Assembly (NCBI GenBank): GCA_946407325.1
Contig: CAMJNN010000066.1
Coordinates: forward strand, 1 to 6,849
Length of the DNA: 6,849 bases
DNA from: an uncultured Prevotellaceae bacterium
GTDB taxonomy: Bacteria; Bacteroidota; Bacteroidia; Bacteroidales; Bacteroidaceae
Direction: 5' to 3'
In this document: positions 1-6,239 of the stretch, one piece after another
How the letters are laid out: the number at the start of each line of letters is the position of its first letter
How positions within the stretch are numbered: position 1 is the first letter of the stretch
Made by a program: the position numbers and the translations under genes
The notes under the pieces: generated by a model
What the model saw: the letters and a program-made list of their open reading frames with translations, nothing else
Told to the model about the DNA's origin: nothing
Database searches by the model: none

Positions 1-584
1 TGCTAATCCTTACAACCATCCTTTGTTTCAGTGCTTGTAGTAAACATCAAGACGAACCTGTGGTTGAAGAGGAGTATTTCCACATAGAAGGGAAAATACC
101 TGCCAACCTCCATATTGGAATGATTTATCCCATCAGTCACGACCAGAAAAGTAACAAGTGCGTTTTTGGACTCTATCTGGGAGAAAACCCTCCCCAAGAC
201 TTGATAGATGCTTTAGAAACTGAAACGGTGAGTGTATATGCTTATGACAGGTACGGAAAAAAGGTTGAGTATAAGCTTGCAGGTTTTAAATTCGATCAAG
301 AATCAGGCACTTACAAAGATGGATTCAATACTTGGATAGATGAAAAAATGCATAGTGAGTTCAGGCATGATAATACACTTACCCTTACTTGCTATTTTTG
401 TGAACAAATAGCCAAATTCAGAATTCAATTCGATGGTCCTTCGTTGTTCAAATATTATCCAGAGTTGACTGATTTAGATGATGTGGAGGTATATATTGCT
501 ACTGCACCTGCATCTTTGGCAGGTCAGATGGTAGGTGGAACTATCACGCAGAGTTGGTCTTCACCTCATTTTATCTATAACTAA
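1..584 (+). CDS. Putative lipoprotein of unknown family, 5' end missing
   Basis: The reading frame is open from position 3 to the TAA at 582-584, giving 193 visible residues; the start codon lies at or before the window edge. The visible N-terminus (LILTTILCFSACS) is the hydrophobic core of a signal peptide ending in a lipobox, with the lipidated Cys encoded at 36-38. A GTG at position 60 is therefore not the real start, because using it would remove this signal. After the Cys comes an acidic stretch (DEPVVEEE), loosely like the acidic export signals of surface lipoproteins in Bacteroidota; surface exposure is inference. The mature part is about 180 residues with many aromatic and beta-prone segments, and has a CYFC (CxxC) motif encoded at 390-401. 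I do not recognise the family. It lies 11 bp upstream of a TonB-dependent receptor gene on the same strand, so it is probably co-transcribed and may be an accessory lipoprotein of that receptor. Existence of the gene is near certain; its role is unknown. Confidence 0.85.
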   Translation, partial: LILTTILCFSACSKHQDEPVVEEEYFHIEGKIPANLHIGMIYPISHDQKSNKCVFGLYLGENPPQDLIDALETETVSVYAYDRYGKKVEYKLAGFKFDQESGTYKDGFNTWIDEKMHSEFRHDNTLTLTCYFCEQIAKFRIQFDGPSLFKYYPELTDLDDVEVYIATAPASLAGQMVGGTITQSWSSPHFIYN

Positions 585-595
585 AAAGTGATATT

Positions 596-3241
596 ATGAA
601 ACCAAAGCTTCTTACACCTATTCTATTATTATGGATGCTCTTGCCCCTTGGTGCCCAGAATGTGGTGCTTACAGGACAAGTGACGGATGCCCAAACAGGA
701 GAGCCTATGATTGGCGTGACTGTGTATCATACGCAACGACGTACTGGTACCACTACCAATGGTACAGGGCATTACACCATTACCTTGCCCAGCAATAGAC
801 AGATGGAGCTGGTGTTCAGCTATGTGGGCTATGCCTCAGAAACCCGTGAACTGACGTTGAAAAGCGATCAAGTGCTGAATATCCAACTAAGACCTAGTAC
901 AGAGAACCTGGGTGAGGTAAGGGTTTATGGCACACGCCATAACTTCGGCGCTCAAAGTTTGCAGATGAGTGCCAATGCGCTAAGTGCCGACCAGATTAAG
1001 CGTATGCCTGTATTGTTAGGAGAAACGGATGTGCTGAAAACGCTGCAACATCTGCCTGGTGTACAATCGAGTGGCGAAGGCCGAGCAGGCATTCATGTGC
1101 GAGGAGGTGAGAATGACCAGAATCTTTTTTCCATCGATGGCATTACGCTCTACAATCCTGAGCACTTGCAAGGCTTTACCTCTGCTATCAATGCTGATGT
1201 GGTGAACGATGTGGTGCTATACAAAGGTGCCTTTCCCTCCAGTTTTGGTGGCAGGTTATCCAGTGTGGTGGATGTGAGTTTGCAGGAAGGCGACTTCAAC
1301 AAGACCCATGCCTCCATTACGGCAGGTATGCTGGCCTCTCGTTTCCAGGTGGACGGTCCTTTGTGGAAAGGGCATACCTCTTATAATATTGCGGCTCGTA
1401 TGTCTTACTTCTCTGCTATCGTGAAGCCCATGCTGGAAGAGGTGATGTACGACAATCCAGGACAAATGAACGACTTCAGTCACATGCGTTACTTCGACAT
1501 CAATGCCAAGATAACACATCTTTTCTCTGACAAAGCCAAGCTATCGGCAGTCTTCTATATGGGGCATGATGAAAACAATGCCACACCTACAGAGAATACA
1601 CAAAGTTATAAATATGACAAATGGGTGTGGAATGAGGAAAAAGGGGAATACGATAGTGCCGCACAAGGCTATATCGACAAGGCCAGTCAGAGCCAAACGA
1701 CCAATCGTTGGAACAACATACTGGGTGGCTTGCATTTTACACAAAAGTTTACTCCTTCATTAACGCTTGATGTATCTGCTTCCTATAGCGGCTATGATTA
1801 TCGTTTGGGCTATGCCACTGATACTCAGCATTGGGTGGGTATCGATATCTTTAATCATGGGAAAGAGGGAGCACAAACCTATTCTCAAAACAATGTGGAT
1901 AACAGTACGGTCTATCGTTCTAAGATCAACGACCTAAGTGCGAAAGCTGAGTTGTCCTATAACTGGAAAGACAAGCACGATGTGCATGGTGGTTTGCAGG
2001 CAAGCAGCATTCAGCTCAATCCCTCGATAGATACCTACCACTACGAGTATCGTCAGATGGCATTGCACGACACACTTGTATGGAACGTGGGCTTGGGAGA
2101 TGAGCGCTATAAATTTGCTGAAGTCACTGAAAACAACAATTTGGCAGGCAAGCAGCGTTTGAATTCTTTTGCCGCTTTCCTAGAAGATGCCTGGAGCATT
2201 ACCCCTTGGCTGAAAGCCAACTTGGGACTTCGTGTGCAAGGATATGACAGCGATGGCGAGACAAAGGTGGCCGTAGAGCCTCGTGCCTCCATACGCTTGT
2301 TGTTAGCGAAGAGTACTTCGTTGAAAGCTTCGTATGCCCGTATGAGTCAAGGCATGCAACTGCTCACCAGTGGCCATCTGATTTCTCCGTCGGAAATCTG
2401 GGTACCCTATTATAAAGGGATGGACTTAGGCATTTCTGACCAAGTGTCGGTAGGCTTTAGTCACGACTTTACCAATGGCATACAGGTATCTGTTGAGGGC
2501 TATTATAAATGGCTGGATGGCGTGATAGACTATCGGGATGGTACTTCCTTTATGGGAACTAAAAGCTGGAAAGATGCGATTGCTCAAGGCAAAGGTAGGG
2601 CTTTTGGCATAGAACTGATGGCGCAGAAAACCATAGGTAATACTACGGGTATGATCAGCTACACCTGGTCGAAGTCGCTACGCACTTTCGACCGTGAGGG
2701 AATGGAGCTGAATGCTGGTCGGGAGTTTTATGCCACAGGCGACAGGCGTCATAATTTCAGCATCAGTATTACCCAACGCCTGAGCAAGAATTGGGATTTC
2801 TCTGCGGCATGGACTTACCAGACAGGACGTCGTGCTTCGTTGGCAAGCAGTACCTTCAGCAGTGGTATGTTTGATGAATATAACAACTACTATCCGGTAA
2901 CCTCAGATCCCTACGATATTGACTATTCCCAGAATCCTGCCTATTTGGATAGAACCATCAATTATGAGGCAGACAGTTACCTCGCCCACTTGGTGCGTGT
3001 GAATACTTTCCATGAACGCAATAGTTATGTGATGCCAGCAGTACATCGCCTTGACATCAGTTTGAGTCATCATGGAAGCATTGGTATTGGCGAAATGATT
3101 TGCGATATAGGCATCTATAATGTCTATTGCCAGCAAAACGTATCGTCAGTATATTGGGGCTATGAGAACAACCGTCGTGCTTTACGGGCAGTGTGCCTTT
3201 TCCCCATTATGCCATCTATCAGTCTAACGCTAAAACTATGA
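596..3241 (+). CDS. TonB-dependent outer-membrane receptor with N-terminal carboxypeptidase-regulatory-like domain
   Basis: An 881-residue outer-membrane active transporter, expected to import a substrate using energy from TonB-ExbBD. Residues 1-20 form a signal peptide (MKPKLL, a Leu-rich core, then LGA), probably cut near A20/Q21. Residues 23-100 match the CarboxypepD_reg-like beta-sandwich (VTDAQTGEPMIGVTV, later FSYVGY). LGEVRVYG at 105-112 resembles the linker before the plug. The plug spans about 120-230, with LPGVQSSGEGRAGIHVRGG at 153-171, FSIDGITLYNPEH at 178-190 and YKGAFPSSFGGRLSSVVDV at 209-227. The rest is a barrel rich in alternating aromatic residues. NVYCQQN and LFPIMPSIS near the end are typical of this receptor group, but the last residue is Leu rather than the usual aromatic. 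At 881 aa, and followed by DUF4249 rather than a SusD homologue, it is not a classic SusC. ATG 596 is chosen because it begins the signal peptide; the region before it is AT-rich with no Shine-Dalgarno, as usual in this phylum. The substrate cannot be told from sequence. Confidence 0.95.
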   Translation: MKPKLLTPILLLWMLLPLGAQNVVLTGQVTDAQTGEPMIGVTVYHTQRRTGTTTNGTGHYTITLPSNRQMELVFSYVGYASETRELTLKSDQVLNIQLRPSTENLGEVRVYGTRHNFGAQSLQMSANALSADQIKRMPVLLGETDVLKTLQHLPGVQSSGEGRAGIHVRGGENDQNLFSIDGITLYNPEHLQGFTSAINADVVNDVVLYKGAFPSSFGGRLSSVVDVSLQEGDFNKTHASITAGMLASRFQVDGPLWKGHTSYNIAARMSYFSAIVKPMLEEVMYDNPGQMNDFSHMRYFDINAKITHLFSDKAKLSAVFYMGHDENNATPTENTQSYKYDKWVWNEEKGEYDSAAQGYIDKASQSQTTNRWNNILGGLHFTQKFTPSLTLDVSASYSGYDYRLGYATDTQHWVGIDIFNHGKEGAQTYSQNNVDNSTVYRSKINDLSAKAELSYNWKDKHDVHGGLQASSIQLNPSIDTYHYEYRQMALHDTLVWNVGLGDERYKFAEVTENNNLAGKQRLNSFAAFLEDAWSITPWLKANLGLRVQGYDSDGETKVAVEPRASIRLLLAKSTSLKASYARMSQGMQLLTSGHLISPSEIWVPYYKGMDLGISDQVSVGFSHDFTNGIQVSVEGYYKWLDGVIDYRDGTSFMGTKSWKDAIAQGKGRAFGIELMAQKTIGNTTGMISYTWSKSLRTFDREGMELNAGREFYATGDRRHNFSISITQRLSKNWDFSAAWTYQTGRRASLASSTFSSGMFDEYNNYYPVTSDPYDIDYSQNPAYLDRTINYEADSYLAHLVRVNTFHERNSYVMPAVHRLDISLSHHGSIGIGEMICDIGIYNVYCQQNVSSVYWGYENNRRALRAVCLFPIMPSISLTLKL

Positions 3242-4308
3242 TTGTTATGAAAGCTACATATTTCTCATTACTGTTGATGATGCTTGTTATGGGTAGTTCG
3301 TGTGAACGTACCATAGATTTTGAAGGCCCCAAGGAGGAAACGGCCAATGATATGGTCATAAATGCCTTGGCCGTAGCAGACGGACAACTTACGGTCTTTT
3401 TGAATCGTGCCTATTTGGTGGACAAAACTCCCACTCAGTATTTTGACTATGAACATGCCGTATTCGCAAAAGATGAATTTGCTTACGACTATTCTCAACC
3501 TAACTATTCTCAACGCACCGCTATTACCAATGCCCAAGTGACAGCAGTGGTGAATGGTGGTGATGAATTTGAACTGTATTTTGATGCTGACGGTCTGTGT
3601 TTTCACAACAAGGATTACGTGCCTCGTGTGGGAGATCATATTGTGGTAACGGCCACGCAGGGACAAAGTCAGGTGAGTGTAGAGACAGTTGTTCCGCCAA
3701 CGCCTAAGATAGAGGTAGTGAGTTATGAGATATTGGACGAGAATCCCTATCAGGAAGTAAATGGCCTTATCAATCCTGCTGACAGTATTATGCGAATTAC
3801 TTGCCGTATCAATGATGCAGGAGGAAACCAATACTATAGATTACGTGTGAGGAGTGAGGATACAGAATTCGCTCCTACTTGGTATGGAAACTACTACTGG
3901 TATAGCATGCAGGATGTGTATTTTTCCGATGATGAGCTGTTTGTTGACAACAGACTGACGGCCAGCTTTGGTGGATGGCCAGCTTATTTCTCTAATGTTT
4001 TCGACAACTCGCTGATGAAAGGAAGCAGCTATACCTTTGTCATTGATGTGCTGAAAGCCCATGGTTCTCTTCCTTATATAGATTTGAGCTTAGCAATGAA
4101 GGATCTTGAACCTATACCTTCTCGTGTTATGTTGGAACTACAGGCTATTACACCTGATTTTTACCGTTACCTTAAATCCGTACAACTATTTCGAGTGGCA
4201 GAGAATGATGCCTTTTCGGAACCCGTACAGATATACAGCAATGCCATAGGCGGGTGGGGTATTCTCGGCTCGTTGAGTTATGACCGCCATTATATTGCTT
4301 TTGAATAG
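3238..4308 (+). CDS. DUF4249 family lipoprotein, partner of the upstream receptor
   Basis: A 356-residue predicted lipoprotein. The N-terminus is a lipoprotein signal peptide: a Lys, a Leu/Met-rich core, then lipobox MGSSC with Cys at residue 22. The body fits the DUF4249 pattern I know: CERTIDFEG after the Cys, a DMVINALAVADGQLTVFLNR strand region, AQVTAVVNGG, a YVPRVGDHIVVTAT segment, VETVVPPTP, and near the end EPVQIYSNAIGGWGILG. DUF4249 proteins are restricted largely to Bacteroidota and usually sit beside TonB-dependent receptors; no biochemical function is established to my knowledge. The chosen ATG at 3238 overlaps the receptor stop (ATGA), suggesting translational coupling. ATG 3247 (MKATYF, 353 aa) also gives a good signal peptide and is the main alternative; ATG 3193 lies deep inside the receptor gene and would put a non-signal extension in front. 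Inference: it caps or assists the receptor barrel at the outer membrane, much as SusD does for SusC, though it is not a SusD homologue. A strong terminator follows 22 bp after the stop. Confidence 0.9.
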   Translation: MIVMKATYFSLLLMMLVMGSSCERTIDFEGPKEETANDMVINALAVADGQLTVFLNRAYLVDKTPTQYFDYEHAVFAKDEFAYDYSQPNYSQRTAITNAQVTAVVNGGDEFELYFDADGLCFHNKDYVPRVGDHIVVTATQGQSQVSVETVVPPTPKIEVVSYEILDENPYQEVNGLINPADSIMRITCRINDAGGNQYYRLRVRSEDTEFAPTWYGNYYWYSMQDVYFSDDELFVDNRLTASFGGWPAYFSNVFDNSLMKGSSYTFVIDVLKAHGSLPYIDLSLAMKDLEPIPSRVMLELQAITPDFYRYLKSVQLFRVAENDAFSEPVQIYSNAIGGWGILGSLSYDRHYIAFE

Positions 4309-4329
4309 TAAAAGCGAAAAAAGAGATAA

Positions 4330-4364
4330 AAAAATAGGAGAGTTCAAAAAACTTTCCTATTTTT
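4330..4364 (+). terminator. Intrinsic terminator after the DUF4249 gene
   Basis: The arms 4330-4344 (AAAAATAGGAGAGTT) and 4350-4364 (AACTTTCCTATTTTT) pair over 15 bp with one G-U wobble (4340 with 4354) and a 5-nt CAAAA loop. The hairpin ends in a run of five T. Only three pairs are G-C, so the stem is long but AT-rich. It starts 22 bp after the DUF4249 stop codon and ends the uptake block. The left arm is preceded by more A residues, which would make a T-run on the opposite strand, but no convergent gene is present to use it. Confidence 0.8.
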
Positions 4365-4365
4365 G
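4358..4365 (+). promoter_or_regulatory. Candidate -7 promoter element for the cytochrome bd operon
   Basis: TATTTTTG matches the Bacteroidota -7 consensus TAnnTTTG exactly and lies 26 bp before the ATG of the DUF4492 gene; transcription would start near 4372, leaving a leader of about 20 nt. No convincing -33 TTTG element is seen 19-21 bp upstream, where the sequence is the A-rich and purine-rich left arm of the terminator. The match overlaps the T-tract side of the terminator hairpin, and T-rich DNA makes chance matches likely, so confidence is modest. Confidence 0.4.
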
Positions 4366-4391
4366 TGTCTTAGACCTTAAATCAATAAGTG

Positions 4392-4616
4392 ATGAAGAAC
4401 ATATTCTCTAAGATATGGGATCTCTATGTTGATGGTTTCCGTAGCATGACCATTGGTAAGACGCTATGGATGCTTATCTTGATTAAGCTCTTCATCATAT
4501 TCTGCATCCTGCGGGTGTTCTTCTTCCCGAACTTTCTCAATACCGTTACCGATGACGATGCACAGAAAGACGACTATGTGAGTACGCAAATCATCAGTCG
4601 CAGTTACCAGGAATAA
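4392..4616 (+). CDS. DUF4492 small single-pass membrane protein upstream of cydA
   Basis: A 74-residue protein with a short amphipathic N-terminus, the conserved block YVDGFRSMTIGKTLW at residues 12-26, one strongly hydrophobic helix running to about residue 47 (rich in Ile, Leu and Phe, with an internal Lys32), and a polar acidic tail (TDDDAQKDD). This fits DUF4492, a family I know as occurring next to cydA in Bacteroidota and some Campylobacterota. The start is ATG 4392; the GTG directly before it (4389) would only add one residue. It is the first gene of the bd oxidase operon and ends 20 bp before cydA. Its position and architecture recall the small single-helix subunits of other bd oxidases (CydX, CydH), but sequence similarity to those is not evident, so a role as an oxidase subunit or assembly factor is inference. 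Confidence 0.88.
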   Translation: MKNIFSKIWDLYVDGFRSMTIGKTLWMLILIKLFIIFCILRVFFFPNFLNTVTDDDAQKDDYVSTQIISRSYQE

Positions 4617-4636
4617 AAACTTTAAACTAATATACT

Positions 4637-6196
4637 ATGATAGGAAACATTGACTCTTCGTTGATTGATTGGTCGAGGGCCCAATTTGCCCTGACGGCCA
4701 TTTATCACTGGGTGTTTGTGCCACTCACCTTGGGCTTGGCCGTGGTGATGGGTATCATGGAAACACTCTACTATCGTTCTGGCGATGAGTTCTGGCAACG
4801 CACCGCCAAATTCTGGATGAAGCTCTTTGGCATTAATTTCGCCGTGGGTATAGCTACCGGACTTATCCTGGAGTTTGAGTTCGGTACCAACTGGAGTAAC
4901 TACAGCTGGTTCGTAGGCGATATCTTCGGCGCTCCTTTGGCCATAGAAGGCATCGTGGCTTTCTTTATGGAAAGTACCTTTGTGGCCGTTATGTTCTTTG
5001 GTTGGAAAAAGGTTAGCAAAGGCTTCCACCTGGCTTCCACCTGGCTCACAGGTGCAGGTGCCACCATCTCTGCCTGGTGGATCTTGGTAGCCAACTCATG
5101 GATGCAGCATCCTGTGGGCATGGCGTTCAATCCTGATACGGCCCGCAACGAGATGATCAGCTTTGCCGAAGTGGCATTATCGCCTTTTGCCGTGAGCAAG
5201 TTCTTCCATACGGTATTATCTGGCTGGACACTGGGAGCAATCTTCGTGATAGGCGTCAGCTGCTGGTACTTGCTGAAAGGACGCGAGAAGAAGTTTGCGT
5301 TGGCCAGCATCAAGGTAGGTGCCATTGTGGGTATCTTCTCTGCAGTGATGGTGGCTTTTACTGGTGATGAATCGGGTCATCAGGTGGCTCAATATCAACC
5401 TATGAAACTGGCCGCTATGGAAGGCCTGTATCAAGGAGAGAGTGGGGCAGGTCTTACTGCAGTTGCTTTGCTAAATCCTGCAAAGAAGACACCACAGGAT
5501 GGGGTAGAGCCTTATCTGTTTGAGATCAAGATTCCTTATATGCTTTCTCTGTTGGCCGATCGTGATATGAATTCCTTTGTGCCTGGTATCAACGACCTGC
5601 TGAATGGTGGCTACCAGCTAAAGGATGGCACTACTGCTCTTTCTGTAGAACAAAAGATTGCCAAGGGTAAGCAGGCTATTGCTGCTTTTGCTGCCTATCG
5701 ACAGGCTCGTGCCGATGGCAACGATGCTGAGGCCAAGGTGCAGGCAGGCATTTTGCGCGAGAACATGCCTTACTTTGGCTACGGACATATCAAGAATGTG
5801 AATGATGTGGTGCCTCCTGTAGCACTTACCTTCTATATGTTCCGCATCATGGTTATGCTGGGTGGCTACTTTATCCTGTTCTTCCTGGTGGTGCTCTTCC
5901 TCGTGTACAAGAAAGACATCACTAAGATGAAGTGGTTGCATTGGGTAGCATTTATCACCATCCCATTGGGCTATCTTGCCGGACAGGCAGGTTGGGCAGT
6001 AGCTGAGGTAGGTCGTCAGCCTTGGGTGATACAAGACATGATGCCTACCAACGTGGCAATCTCGCAGGTAACTACCGGTAGCGTGCAGCTGACGTTCTTC
6101 ATTTTCCTTGCCCTCTTCACCATCTTGCTCATTGCCGAGATAGGCATTATGCTGAAGGCGATAAAGAAAGGACCAGAGCTAGAAGAAGTAGAATAA
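4637..6196 (+). CDS. cydA: Cytochrome bd ubiquinol/menaquinol oxidase subunit I
   Basis: A 519-residue inner-membrane subunit that oxidises quinol and carries hemes b558, b595 and d; with CydB it reduces oxygen to water and builds proton motive force without pumping. The key residues are all present: His24 (E. coli His19), Glu104 and Glu112 (Glu99, Glu107), His191 in FFHTVLSGW (His186), GDESGH at 243-248 opening the quinol loop, Lys257 and Glu262 (Lys252, Glu257), Arg403 and Met405 in FRIM (Arg391, Met393), and Glu457 in AEVGRQPW (Glu445). The offset is +5 before the quinol loop and +12 after it. The total length is close to the E. coli protein (about 522 aa), so this is the long quinol-loop type. 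In Bacteroidota the electron donor is expected to be menaquinol. ATG 4637 places the conserved RAQFALTAIYHW helix correctly and follows an AT-rich leader with no Shine-Dalgarno. It lies 20 bp after the DUF4492 gene and 43 bp before cydB. Confidence 0.98.
   Translation: MIGNIDSSLIDWSRAQFALTAIYHWVFVPLTLGLAVVMGIMETLYYRSGDEFWQRTAKFWMKLFGINFAVGIATGLILEFEFGTNWSNYSWFVGDIFGAPLAIEGIVAFFMESTFVAVMFFGWKKVSKGFHLASTWLTGAGATISAWWILVANSWMQHPVGMAFNPDTARNEMISFAEVALSPFAVSKFFHTVLSGWTLGAIFVIGVSCWYLLKGREKKFALASIKVGAIVGIFSAVMVAFTGDESGHQVAQYQPMKLAAMEGLYQGESGAGLTAVALLNPAKKTPQDGVEPYLFEIKIPYMLSLLADRDMNSFVPGINDLLNGGYQLKDGTTALSVEQKIAKGKQAIAAFAAYRQARADGNDAEAKVQAGILRENMPYFGYGHIKNVNDVVPPVALTFYMFRIMVMLGGYFILFFLVVLFLVYKKDITKMKWLHWVAFITIPLGYLAGQAGWAVAEVGRQPWVIQDMMPTNVAISQVTTGSVQLTFFIFLALFTILLIAEIGIMLKAIKKGPELEEVE
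5021..5042 (+). repeat. Perfect 11-bp tandem duplication inside cydA
   Basis: GGCTTCCACCT occurs twice back to back (5021-5031 and 5032-5042), followed by a partial third match beginning GGCTCAC. It encodes the GFHLASTWL region of CydA. Because 11 is not a multiple of three, the two copies are read in different frames and the protein is not repeated. Confidence 0.9.
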
Positions 6197-6204
6197 TAAT
6201 TATC

Positions 6205-6225
6205 CATTATTCATTATTCATTATT
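6205..6225 (+). repeat. Three tandem CATTATT heptamers between cydA and cydB
   Basis: CATTATT is repeated perfectly at 6205-6211, 6212-6218 and 6219-6225, with a related CCATTAATA at the cydB start. It takes up half of the 43-bp AT-rich spacer (6197-6239). No Shine-Dalgarno, terminator or promoter element is seen in the spacer, so cydA and cydB are taken to be on one transcript. Confidence 0.9.
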
Positions 6226-6239
6226 AATTTTCCATTAAT

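Noticed and set aside
60..584. GTG at 60 as the start of the first gene
   Set aside because: The same frame is open upstream to the window edge and encodes a lipoprotein signal peptide with Cys at 36-38, so the gene starts at or before the window edge.
596..3241. Reading the receptor as SusC with a SusD partner, that is, a glycan-utilisation locus
   Set aside because: The protein is shorter than usual SusC, the downstream gene is DUF4249 and not SusD, and no carbohydrate-active enzyme gene is in the window.
3268..3831. A 187-codon open frame on the minus strand inside the DUF4249 gene
   Set aside because: It lies entirely opposite a well-supported lipoprotein gene, the translation is a low-quality mix without recognisable domains, and no promoter or leader is seen.
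3960..3985. Direct repeat GGCCAGCTT (3960-3968 and 3977-3985) in the DUF4249 gene
   Set aside because: Nine bases separated by eight, in different reading frames, with no sign of a mobile element or binding site; a chance match is likely.
4372..4385. A possible FNR/CRP-type site upstream of the bd oxidase operon
   Set aside because: Only one half-site (ATCAA at 4381-4385) is present; the bases at the expected left half (AGACC) do not match TTGAT.
4622..5325. Two long minus-strand open frames opposite cydA
   Set aside because: They are antisense shadows of a strongly conserved gene; their products match no family I know.
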